Below, piece after piece: positions 1-5,304 of a stretch of DNA of 6,220 nucleotides. The position numbers and the translations under genes are program-made. Below the pieces are notes generated by a model that searched no databases, was not told the origin of the DNA, and saw only the letters and a list, made by a program, of their open reading frames with translations. Each line of letters begins with the position of its first letter. Within the stretch, counting starts at the first letter, position 1. The DNA is from an uncultured Clostridia bacterium (GTDB lineage: Bacteria > Bacillota_A > Clostridia > Christensenellales > Aristaeellaceae), in the NCBI GenBank assembly GCA_947165745.1, contig CAMVBO010000112.1, positions 1-6,220 on the forward strand. The letters run 5' to 3'.

Positions 1-236
1 TGGGCATGCTCACCGGCACGGTGCAGAGCGTGATCTTCAAGGGCGTCCACTACGAAATGATGGTCAAGGGCGAGGGCGAAGGGGAGCACATCCTCTGGAA
101 GGTCCACTCCACCACCATGCAGCCCGTGGGCACCCGCGTGGGCATGACCATCGTGCCCTACAACATCCACATCATGCGCAAGGCGACCACCGCCGACGCC
201 GCGCCCGTCTCCGACAGACGCAAAGAGGAGGCCTGA
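1..236 (+). CDS. potA: PotA, polyamine ABC-transporter ATPase, C-terminal fragment
   Basis: This is the last 77 or so residues of the ATP-binding subunit that powers polyamine (spermidine/putrescine) import; the ATPase core with the Walker and signature motifs lies before the window. The visible part is the C-terminal TOBE-type beta domain: GTVQSVIFKGVHYEMMVKG, then VGTRVGMTIVPYNIHIMRK, which closely resembles the end of PotA proteins. The reading frame is open from base 1, so the ATG at 6 is an internal methionine and not the start. A short charged tail follows (to RRKEEA, TGA at 234-236). The stop lies 3 bases before the potB start, so the two genes are in one transcript and probably translationally coupled. 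The family call rests on the TOBE sequence together with the potB-potC-potD genes that follow. A related ATPase such as PotG is less likely given this neighbourhood. Confidence 0.9.
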   Translation, partial: GMLTGTVQSVIFKGVHYEMMVKGEGEGEHILWKVHSTTMQPVGTRVGMTIVPYNIHIMRKATTADAAPVSDRRKEEA

Positions 237-239
237 TCC

Positions 240-1064
240 ATGAAGCGTTCCTGGTACGCCACGCCCTACGCGCTGTGGATGCTGCTGTTCGCGGTGGTGC
301 CGCTGTTGTTCGTGTGCTGGTACGCCTTCACCACCCCGGACGGGGGCTTCACCCTCTCCAATTTCCAGGAATTCACCAAGCCCCGCTACCTGGGCGTGAT
401 CCTGCGCAGTTTGAAGCTGGCGCTGTACTGCACGGCGCTGTGCCTGGTGATCGGCTATCCCACGGCCTACTTCCTGGCGGGCCGGGGCTTCAACCACGCC
501 CAGAGCCTGGTGGTGCTGATCCTGCTGCCCATGTGGATGAACCTGCTGCTGCGCACCTATGCGATGATGACGCTGCTGGACGACAACGGCGTGCTGAACG
601 CGGCGCTGTCCGCCCTGGGGCTGGGCAAGGTGCAGATCATCGGCACGGAAGGCGCGGTGCTGATGGGCCTGGTTTACAACTACCTGCCCTTCATGGTACT
701 GCCCATCTATACGGTGCTGAAGAAGATGGACCATTCCGTCATCGAAGCGGCCGAGGATCTGGGCTGCAACCCCCTGCGGGTCATCACCCGGGTGGTGATC
801 CCCATGTCGGTGCCGGGCATCGTTTCCGGCGTGACCATGGTGTTCATGCCGGCGGTCACATCCTTCGCCATCTCCACGCTGCTTTCCAACGGCAAGATCC
901 GCCTGGCGGGCGATTTGATCGACTACATCTTCAATCAGTCCTCCAACCCCACCCGCTGGAACATCGGCAGCTCGTTCTCGCTGATCATGCTGGTGCTGAT
1001 TCTGATCTCCATCGGTTTTTTGCGCAAGGTGGACCCGGATAGCGAAGGGGGTGGCATGTGGTGA
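240..1064 (+). CDS. potB: PotB, polyamine ABC-transporter permease
   Basis: Inner-membrane permease of the PotABCD polyamine importer; it pairs with PotC to form the translocation channel. The protein has 274 residues, about the usual PotB length. It has roughly six hydrophobic segments (near residues 11-29, 58-82, 88-113, 140-160, 195-215 and 246-262). The cytoplasmic EAA loop that docks to the ATPase is plain at residues 169-188 (EAAEDLGCNP...VVIP). The GYPTAYFLA and LVYNYLPFMVLPIY stretches are typical of PotB. The ATG at 240 follows an AGAGGAGG ribosome binding site (224-231) by 8 bases. The potA stop is 3 bases upstream and the 3' end overlaps the start of potC. Nothing is missing or broken. 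Confidence 0.95.
   Translation: MKRSWYATPYALWMLLFAVVPLLFVCWYAFTTPDGGFTLSNFQEFTKPRYLGVILRSLKLALYCTALCLVIGYPTAYFLAGRGFNHAQSLVVLILLPMWMNLLLRTYAMMTLLDDNGVLNAALSALGLGKVQIIGTEGAVLMGLVYNYLPFMVLPIYTVLKKMDHSVIEAAEDLGCNPLRVITRVVIPMSVPGIVSGVTMVFMPAVTSFAISTLLSNGKIRLAGDLIDYIFNQSSNPTRWNIGSSFSLIMLVLILISIGFLRKVDPDSEGGGMW
1045..1064 (+). promoter_or_regulatory. potB-potC overlap with potC ribosome binding site
   Basis: The last codons of potB carry the potC ribosome binding site AAGGGGGTG (1045-1053), which can pair along its length with the 16S tail if one G-U pair is allowed. Two GTG codons follow in frame, at 1058 (6-base spacing, 7-base overlap with potB) and at 1061 (9-base spacing, the common GTGA 4-base overlap). 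Both are acceptable. The ATG at 1056 is in the potB frame and reads only Met-Trp-stop. Either start implies translational coupling of the two permeases. Confidence 0.75.
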
Positions 1065-1846
1065 AGAATACCCGCGCAGTAAAGACCTTCCGCACTGTGT
1101 GGATGGTGGTTTTGATGCTGTTCCTCTACGCGCCCATCCTGGTCATGATCGCCCTGTCCTTCAACGCCTCCGTCTCCCGCAGCCAGTGGACCGGCTTCAC
1201 CCTGGATTGGTACGTAAAGCTGTTCCATGACCCGGCGATCCTGGGCGCGCTGAAGACCACCATCGAGGTGGCCGTGATCGCCACGATCATCTCCACCGTC
1301 ATCGGCACGCTGGGCGCCATCGGCATGCACGCCATGAACACCAACATGGCCAACGTGCTGATCAACGTGTCCTACCTGCCCATGACCACCCCGGACATCG
1401 TCACCGGCGTGTCGCTGATGCTGATGTACCTGTTCTGCCACGTGCCCCTGGGCAAGTGGACGATGATCTTCGCCCACATCGCCTTCGACATCCCCTACGT
1501 GCTGTTTTCGGTGATGCCGAAGCTGCGGCAGATGAACCCGAACCTGTACGAGGCGGCGCTGGATCTGGGCTGTAAGCCCATCAAGGCACTGTGGAAGGTC
1601 ATCATCCCGGAGATCACCCCCGGCATCTTCACCGGCGCGCTGCTGGCCTTCACCATGTCCCTGGACGACTTCGTCATCTCCTACTTCACGTCCTCGGACA
1701 TGTACCCGAACCTGTCCCGCATCGTGTACTCCTCCACCAAGCTGGGGGTCAAGCCCACGATGTACGCCCTGTCCACGCTGATGTTCACCACGATCCTGAT
1801 CCTGCTGGTGCTGGTGAACAAGCGGACGAAGCTGGAAAACCTGTAA
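1058..1846 (+). CDS. potC: PotC, polyamine ABC-transporter permease
   Basis: Second permease subunit of the polyamine importer. It has 262 residues (261 if the GTG at 1061 is used), close to the usual PotC length. About six membrane segments are visible, including near residues 14-35, 68-92, 100-127, 134-153, 188-210 and 238-254. The ATPase-docking EAA loop is at residues 165-184 (EAALDLGCKP...KVIIP). The SLDDFVISYF stretch at 201-210, before the last membrane segments, is a strong PotC-type signature. The start is GTG rather than ATG and lies inside the end of potB, so equimolar expression by coupling is likely. The stop at 1844-1846 lies 43 bases before potD. The gene appears intact. Confidence 0.95.
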   Translation: MVKNTRAVKTFRTVWMVVLMLFLYAPILVMIALSFNASVSRSQWTGFTLDWYVKLFHDPAILGALKTTIEVAVIATIISTVIGTLGAIGMHAMNTNMANVLINVSYLPMTTPDIVTGVSLMLMYLFCHVPLGKWTMIFAHIAFDIPYVLFSVMPKLRQMNPNLYEAALDLGCKPIKALWKVIIPEITPGIFTGALLAFTMSLDDFVISYFTSSDMYPNLSRIVYSSTKLGVKPTMYALSTLMFTTILILLVLVNKRTKLENL

Positions 1847-1889
1847 GGTTTTGCCATACATCCCACGAAAACACTGGAGGAAGCTGCAA

Positions 1890-3173
1890 ATGAAGAAAAT
1901 CCTTGCTCTGATGTTGGTTGTCATGTTGCTGGCCGTCGCGCTGACCGCTTGCAAGAAGGCCGAGCAGAAGACCGAAGCGCCCGCTGCCGCGGTTGAGGAG
2001 ACCGTCGAAAAGGCGACCGAAGCCCCCGCCGCGGAAACCGAGCCCGAGGCCACCGAAGCCCCCGCCGAGGAGGCCGAGCCCGAGGCCACCGAAGCCCCCG
2101 CCGCGGAAACCGAGCCCGAAGCCACCGAAGCCACCGCCGAGGTAGCCGAGCCCGAAGCCACCGAAGCCACCGCCGAGGCGTCGAAGCCCGCGACCTCCGC
2201 CCGCGCCGAGATCAAGGTCTACAACTGGGAAGACTACATCGACCGCGAGGTGCTGAACATCTTTGAGAAGGAAACCGGCATTCATGTGAACTATGTCACC
2301 TTCTCCCAGAACGAGGACATGTACACCAAGCTGTCCACCGGCGCGGAGAGCTATGACGTGGTCATCCCCTCCGACTATATGATCGAGCGCCTGATCAAGG
2401 AAGATCTGATCGTCGAGCTGAACCGGGACAACATCCCGAATTTTGAAAACGTGGTGGATAACCTGCGCGACCCCATATACGATCCCGGCAACGCGCACTC
2501 CGTGCCCTATATGTGGGGCACCCTGGGCATCGTCTATAACACCGACATGGTGACCACGCCCATCACCAGCTGGACCGCGCTGCTGGACGAGACTGTGGAG
2601 GGCAAGATCTTCATGATGGACTCCATGCGCGATACCGTGGCCATTGGCCTGATCATGAACGGCAGTCCCGTGAACAGCGACGACCTGGACGAGCTGGAAG
2701 CCGCCCGGAAGTGGCTGCTGGATCAGAAGGAATCCGGCGTGGTGGACGGCTACATCCTGGATCAGGCGAAGGACATGATGGCCGCCAACGAGGCCGCCAT
2801 GGCCGTGATGTACTCCGGCGACGCCCTGTATGCCATGGAGAAGAACGACAAGCTGGCCTATGTCATCCCCGACGAGGGCAGCAACATCTGGGTGGACGGC
2901 ATGTGCATCCCCAAGAGCACCCAGAACCAGGAGGCCGCCGAGCAGTTCATCAACTTCATGTGCCGACCGGACATCGCCAGGATGAACATGGAATACATCT
3001 ACTATTCCTCCCCCATCAGGCAGGTGGTCGAAGAGCTGTCCGAGGAGGAGCTGGCAAGCACCGCCATGAACCCCACCGACGACATGGTGAAGCGCTGTGA
3101 GTACTATGTGGATATCTCCAGCTTCAAGAATGCCGGCGTCTACGACGACATCTGGATGGACGTGCTGATGTAA
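1890..3173 (+). CDS. potD: PotD, polyamine-binding lipoprotein with repetitive acidic linker
   Basis: Extracytoplasmic substrate-binding protein that delivers spermidine or putrescine to PotBC. The start at 1890 is chosen because GGAGG (1876-1880) lies 9 bases upstream and the protein then opens with a textbook lipoprotein signal: MKK, a hydrophobic core, and lipobox LTAC with the lipidated Cys at residue 21. The in-frame TTG at 1851 would bury that signal. Residues 22-107 are a low-complexity Ala/Pro/Thr/Glu linker containing five 12-residue repeats (42-101). The PotD fold runs from about 108 to 427. Binding-site motifs of E. coli PotD align with NWEDY (112-116), PSDY (160-163), the MMDSMRD segment (242-248) and IWVDG (333-337). 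The Trp of the E. coli WNGSA segment is Tyr308 here (MYSGDA), and one of the paired acidic residues near 245 is Ser, so polyamine preference may differ. At 427 residues it is longer than E. coli PotD (348), mostly because of the linker. It is the last gene of the operon. Confidence 0.95.
   Translation: MKKILALMLVVMLLAVALTACKKAEQKTEAPAAAVEETVEKATEAPAAETEPEATEAPAEEAEPEATEAPAAETEPEATEATAEVAEPEATEATAEASKPATSARAEIKVYNWEDYIDREVLNIFEKETGIHVNYVTFSQNEDMYTKLSTGAESYDVVIPSDYMIERLIKEDLIVELNRDNIPNFENVVDNLRDPIYDPGNAHSVPYMWGTLGIVYNTDMVTTPITSWTALLDETVEGKIFMMDSMRDTVAIGLIMNGSPVNSDDLDELEAARKWLLDQKESGVVDGYILDQAKDMMAANEAAMAVMYSGDALYAMEKNDKLAYVIPDEGSNIWVDGMCIPKSTQNQEAAEQFINFMCRPDIARMNMEYIYYSSPIRQVVEELSEEELASTAMNPTDDMVKRCEYYVDISSFKNAGVYDDIWMDVLM
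2013..2192 (+). repeat. Five tandem 36-bp repeats inside potD
   Basis: Five contiguous 36-bp copies encode ATEAPAAETEPE-type 12-residue units (PotD residues 42-101). Copies 1 and 3 differ at only 2 of 36 bases, and copies 2 and 4 at about 4. This suggests that a 72-bp pair was duplicated. The fifth copy is more degenerate and runs into the folded domain. The array lies between the lipidated cysteine and the binding domain, so changes in copy number would alter spacer length without shifting the frame. Confidence 0.9.
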
Positions 3174-3177
3174 CGGA

Positions 3178-3280
3178 GGCCGTCGGCCATACGCTGCCGC
3201 GCCTCGGGGCATCGCCCGGACCCCTCTCGCTGCCGCGCGTGAGCGCAGGGCGCTCAACCCCATTCGTCGCGGCAACGCGA
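3178..3280 (+). other. GC-rich hairpin row downstream of potD
   Basis: Between the potD stop and its terminator lie several short perfect inverted repeats: GGCC/GGCC (3178-3188, 3-base loop), GGGC/GCCC (3207-3217), GAGCGC/GCGCTC (3241-3255, loop AGG) and TCGCG/CGCGA (3267-3280, GNRA-type loop GCAA). No open reading frame with a ribosome binding site is visible here. In the potD mRNA this would be a heavily structured 3' untranslated region. Chance pairing is easy in GC-rich DNA, so only the two longer hairpins carry weight. Confidence 0.45.
3205..3237 (+). repeat. Dispersed repeat copy A (inverted relative to 4241-4274)
   Basis: These 33 bases match the reverse complement of 4241-4274 at 30 positions, with three mismatches and one single-base gap. 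The match includes an unbroken 17-base block (3221-3237). Both copies lie just 3' of a gene, potD here and the SH3-domain gene there, reading outward from the stop codon in each case. A shorter related motif, GCTGCCGCGCGT, recurs at 3229-3240 and 5378-5389. Confidence 0.7.
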
Positions 3281-3285
3281 AACAC

Positions 3286-3328
3286 GATTTCCCACCCCAT
3301 AGATTCAAGGGTGGGAAATCTTCGTTTT
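3286..3328 (+). terminator. Intrinsic terminator of the pot operon
   Basis: A perfect 12-bp stem, GATTTCCCACCC (3286-3297) with GGGTGGGAAATC (3309-3320), has an 11-base loop and is followed by TTCGTTTT. It lies 113 bases after the potD stop and is the natural end of the operon transcript. The T-run is interrupted (CG), so read-through is possible. Confidence 0.85.
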
Positions 3329-3376
3329 GGGGCAGGAAGGATAAACCGGCGTTCCATTTCCTCCATAGGGGCGGCG

Positions 3377-3406
3377 TTGCGCCACCCGCCCCAAAAGTGA
3401 TATAAT
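3377..3406 (+). promoter_or_regulatory. Promoter with extended -10, for the MmcQ/YjbR-family gene
   Basis: A perfect extended -10 (TGATATAAT, 3398-3406) stands out at the end of a GC-rich stretch. The -35 is weak (TTGCGC, 3377-3382, 18-base spacing), as is usual for extended -10 promoters. Transcription would begin near 3413. A second TATAAT at 3411-3416 abuts the palindromic element but has no -35. An inverted repeat, GGGGCGG (3368-3374) with CCGCCCC (3386-3392), straddles the -35 and could be an operator. No factor can be named. Confidence 0.6.
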
Positions 3407-3414
3407 GCAGTATA

Positions 3415-3573
3415 ATACTAATCCCTGACTAAAAGAGGACATCATGCCGGTCCTTTTCCGCGCTGGCGGCGTTGAAGCCCCTTGACTTGCCGCCAGCAAG
3501 CCTGCGGGACTTCTCCTTGCCAGCACAAAAAAGTCCTCGGCAATCTTGCCCTCTTTTAATCAGGTCTTAGTAT
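3415..3573 (+). repeat. Palindromic (foldback) element, copy 1
   Basis: The outer arms at 3415-3438 and 3550-3573 are inverted repeats matching at 21 of 24 positions. Inner matching blocks include GCTGGC (from about 3462) with GCCAGC (3518-3523). The centre is a hairpin, CTTGC (3486-3490), loop CGCCA, GCAAG (3496-3500), inside the motif TTGACTT/AAGCCTGCGG that is shared with copy 2 at 4013-4180. TA dinucleotides flank it at 3416-3417 and 3571-3572. It lies between the promoter at 3377-3406 and the ribosome binding site at 3590-3594, so it would form a long hairpin in the leader mRNA. No coding capacity is seen. It is best read as a short non-autonomous mobile element; a regulatory leader is the alternative. 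Confidence 0.75.
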
Positions 3574-3602
3574 AAACCCACAACACCACGGAGGCAGAAC
3601 CC

Positions 3603-3977
3603 ATGAACATCACCGGGCTTGCGCGATACATCTTCGACACCTACAGCGCTGAAGCGGAGTACCTGTTCCGCCACTATCCGGAGCTGTGCGTGTTCCGCCG
3701 GCCGGATAACCGCAAGTGGTTCGCGGCGGCCAAGCCCATCCCCTGGCGCGGCCTGGGGCTGGAGCGGGACGGCGAGGTGGAGATCCTCAACGTGAAGTGC
3801 GACCCGATCCTGCTGGGTTCGCTGCGGGGCAGACCCGGCTTTCTTCCGGCCTGGCACATGAACAAGGATAACTGGATCACGGTGCTGCTGGACGGCACGG
3901 TGGAGGACCGGGAGATCGAAGGCCTGCTGTCCATCAGCTACGATCTCACCGGCCCGAAGCCCCGGGCGAGAAAATGA
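3603..3977 (+). CDS. MmcQ/YjbR-family protein
   Basis: A 124-residue cytoplasmic protein of the MmcQ/YjbR family, small proteins with a CyaY-like fold often annotated as DNA-binding; the true role is not established. Family hallmarks are NRKWFAA (36-42), ILNVKCDP (61-68), PGFLPAWHMNKDNWITVLLDG (78-98) and the C-terminal SYDL (112-115). The length is typical of the family. The ATG at 3603 follows GGAGG (3590-3594) by 8 bases. It is a single-gene unit: pot operon terminator upstream, own promoter at 3377-3406, and a convergent neighbour downstream. Palindromic elements lie on both sides. A second weak promoter (TTGCCC at 3546-3551, TATAAA at 3571-3576, 19-base spacing) may be formed by the right end of copy 1. 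No break or frameshift is seen. Confidence 0.88.
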   Translation: MNITGLARYIFDTYSAEAEYLFRHYPELCVFRRPDNRKWFAAAKPIPWRGLGLERDGEVEILNVKCDPILLGSLRGRPGFLPAWHMNKDNWITVLLDGTVEDREIEGLLSISYDLTGPKPRARK

Positions 3978-3994
3978 ACGTTTCCAAATAAACA

Positions 3995-4195
3995 CCCGGT
4001 TTTTGAGCTGGAATTAGAGCGTGTTTCTAAATTCCCCAAGATGCATTTTCGGCGCCTTGAACTGCATTTCTGCGTTGGTTTCCCTTGACTTAGCCCCACT
4101 AAGCCTGCGGAAAACCGCCTTGAAATGCAGCCCAACCCACTCGAAACTGCACATGTCTCATTTTAGAAACACACTCTAATGGCTCAAAAACCGGG
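3995..4195. terminator. Split bidirectional terminator stem around palindromic copy 2
   Basis: CCCGGTTTTTGAGC (3995-4008) and GCTCAAAAACCGGG (4182-4195) are a perfect 14-bp inverted repeat, now about 170 bases apart. On the + strand the right arm is followed by CTTTT (4196-4200); on the - strand the left arm is followed by a T-rich GTGTTTATTT. The stem starts 18 bases after the MmcQ/YjbR-family stop and sits between two convergent genes. Without the palindrome in its loop it would be a normal intrinsic terminator hairpin. Because the inserted DNA is itself foldable, the stem may still close. Confidence 0.6.
4013..4180 (+). repeat. Palindromic (foldback) element, copy 2
   Basis: The terminal arms at 4013-4031 and 4162-4180 are inverted repeats matching at 18 of 19 bases (ATTAGAG, one variable base, GTGTTTCTAAA). 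Inner pairs include CTGCATTTC (4062-4070) with GAAATGCAG (4122-4130). The apex is CTTAG (4089-4093), loop CCCCA, CTAAG (4099-4103), set in TTGACTT (4085-4091) and AAGCCTGCGG (4101-4110), the same motif and orientation as copy 1. TA lies at both edges (4015-4016 and 4177-4178), consistent with a 2-base target duplication. Element length between the TAs is 160 bp, against 153 bp for copy 1. No open reading frame of its own is credible. Confidence 0.8.
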
Positions 4196-4240
4196 CTTTT
4201 CACAATACCATGCCGTTGCGGTTCAAACCCGCCGCATGAA

Positions 4241-4274
4241 CGCGGCAGCGAGAGGGGGCCGGGGCATTGCCCCG
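4241..4274 (-). repeat. Dispersed repeat copy B, 3' of the SH3-domain gene
   Basis: Read on the - strand, this is the partner of 3205-3237 (30 matches, one gap). The outer 17 bases (4241-4257) are identical. It begins within 2 bases of the SH3-domain gene's stop codon and includes that gene's 3' hairpin. Confidence 0.7.
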
Positions 4275-4275
4275 G
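4259..4275 (-). terminator. Hairpin abutting the stop of the SH3-domain gene
   Basis: CCGGGGC/GCCCCGG is a perfect 7-bp stem with a 3-base loop, placed directly after the TAA at 4276-4278. On the - strand no T-run follows (CCCCTCTCG), so as an intrinsic terminator it is weak. The stem at 3995-4195 may be the real end for this transcript. Confidence 0.4.
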
Positions 4276-5217
4276 TTATTTGTGCGCCCACTTGTAGGCG
4301 CGGTTGATGGCGCTCTGGTGGTTCTGGTTTTCCTTGCTGGAGGCGTGGGTCCAGCTGCCGCACATGTGCAGACAGAACTGGCCGTCATAGTTGTTGCTGC
4401 GGATGGTCTGGTCGCCATGGGGCTTGGTGTTGATGCCGCAGGCCACATACTTTCCGCCGGCCTTCAGAATCACGGCGTGGCTCTTCCAGGAGAACTTGCC
4501 CTTGGCGACGCGCAGCAGCTTGGCGGTGTCGGCGGCGGTGGCCGGCTCCACGTCGGCGTGATAGTGGCCGCCCATGCGCTTGATCTTCAGCTCGATGCCG
4601 GTGTCGATGTCGTAAATGTAGCCGTACTTGCCCTTCTTGAGCACGTTCTTGCCGTTCTTGAACCAGTCCATCTTCACGACCTTGCTCTTCCAGGCCTTGC
4701 TGCTGGCCTTCTTGGTGGAGACCTTGCTCTTGCTGAGGCAGCTGGCCTTCACATAGCCGGTGACGGAGCCGCTGGCGTTCTGCACCTTGTAGTAGCTGCC
4801 GCTCTTGCTCACCACATACACCTTGGTGTTGGTGGATATGGAGCGCTTGGCCGAGCCGGAGGAAGCCTTCTTATAAATATAGGTCTTCTTGTTGACGTAG
4901 CCGACGGTGCGCTTGGCGGCCTTCTTGCTCGTGGTCTTCGAGCTGCCGGAGGCCTTCGACAGATATTTGGTGGGCATGTAGCCGGTCTTGCCGTTCAGCT
5001 TCACCTTCGCCCAACTGCCCTTGACAGCCGTCACGGTCACCTGGGTGCCCTTCTTCATGCTCACGTGCTTGGACGAGCTGGAGGCCGACTTATAAACCTT
5101 CGCGGAGGAGGAATTGACCTTCGCCTTCACGGATTGCGCCATCGCGGGAGACAACACCGCCAGCGCCAGGGTCAGAATCATCACCAGACTGATTATCTTT
5201 CGTATACGCCGCAACAT
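4276..5217 (-). CDS. Secreted protein with two SH3b-like repeats and a His-rich C-terminal domain
   Basis: A 313-residue exported protein, probably acting at the cell wall. The start is taken as the ATG at 5217: AAAAGGTGA (centred near 5227) is a good ribosome binding site 6 bases upstream, and the in-frame GTG at 5226 lies inside that site. Residues 1-27 are a signal peptide (basic MLRRIRK, hydrophobic core, AMA cleavage site). Two SH3b-like repeats follow, about 32-88 (AKVYKSAS...GSWAKVKLNGKTGYMP) and 104-162 (TYIYKKAS...GSYYKVQNASG...GYVKASCL), joined by Ser/Lys-rich linkers. The C-terminal domain (about 180-313) contains GGHYHADVEP (216-225), KPHG (265-268), CLHMCG (282-287), TH (290-291) and HQ (300-301). 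This conserved His/Asp/Cys pattern suggests metal binding or wall hydrolysis, but I know no established activity for it. The mature protein is very Lys/Ser-rich and strongly basic, consistent with binding anionic wall polymers. Confidence 0.85.
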   Translation of the reverse strand: MLRRIRKIISLVMILTLALAVLSPAMAQSVKAKVNSSSAKVYKSASSSSKHVSMKKGTQVTVTAVKGSWAKVKLNGKTGYMPTKYLSKASGSSKTTSKKAAKRTVGYVNKKTYIYKKASSGSAKRSISTNTKVYVVSKSGSYYKVQNASGSVTGYVKASCLSKSKVSTKKASSKAWKSKVVKMDWFKNGKNVLKKGKYGYIYDIDTGIELKIKRMGGHYHADVEPATAADTAKLLRVAKGKFSWKSHAVILKAGGKYVACGINTKPHGDQTIRSNNYDGQFCLHMCGSWTHASSKENQNHQSAINRAYKWAHK

Positions 5218-5228
5218 TTGTTTCACCT
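5218..5228 (-). promoter_or_regulatory. Ribosome binding site fixing the SH3-domain gene start
   Basis: On the - strand AGGTG (5228-5224) is followed by AAACAA and then ATG at 5217. The longer in-frame reading would start at the GTG within this site (5226-5224) and would have no ribosome binding site of its own at a proper distance. Confidence 0.7.
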
Positions 5229-5234
5229 TTTCGC

Positions 5235-5290
5235 ATTATATTTTAAAATCTGGTTTCATTATATTACAAAAGTATTTCAAAATGTGTAAA
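5235..5290 (-). promoter_or_regulatory. AT-rich promoter region of the SH3-domain gene
   Basis: Two perfect - strand TATAAT boxes are present, at 5263-5258 and 5240-5235, within a run of A/T bases. The upstream box gives a start near 5251 and a leader of about 34 bases, which fits. The downstream box would start inside the ribosome binding site and is unlikely. No good -35 is present at 17 bases (CACATT); TTTACA (5290-5285) is 21 bases away. The A/T tract upstream may act as an UP-type element. Confidence 0.45.
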
Positions 5291-5304
5291 ATCTTTAAAA
5301 TGTA

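Noticed and set aside
2013..2192. CRISPR-like array from the regular 36-bp spacing
   Set aside because: The units are contiguous with no spacers, lie in frame within potD and encode a repeated peptide.
935..3308. Long - strand open frames opposite potC and potD (935-2215 and 1785-3308)
   Set aside because: They mirror potC/potD and the repeat array in GC-rich DNA. They read as low-complexity Gly/His/Val-rich protein, have no ribosome binding sites, and the opposite frames encode clear transporter proteins.
3368..3392. GGGGCGG/CCGCCCC hairpin as a terminator
   Set aside because: It is followed by AAAAGTG rather than a T-run on the + strand and has no T-run on the - strand. It overlaps a -35 region and is more plausibly an operator or chance.
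3305..4135. Small - strand open frames across the palindromic elements (3305-3526 and 3938-4135)
   Set aside because: They share AGL...SQG peptides only because both read through the common core of the two elements. They lack ribosome binding sites and differ elsewhere.
3415..4180. Integron attC-type sites
   Set aside because: The size and imperfect palindrome resemble attC, but the conserved core-site heptamers are not at the ends, and TA-flanked terminal inverted repeats fit a MITE-like element better.
4267..5289. A 340-residue + strand open frame opposite the SH3-domain gene
   Set aside because: Its Ala/Gly/Leu/His-rich composition is typical of an antisense shadow. The - strand product has a signal peptide, SH3b-like repeats and a ribosome binding site.
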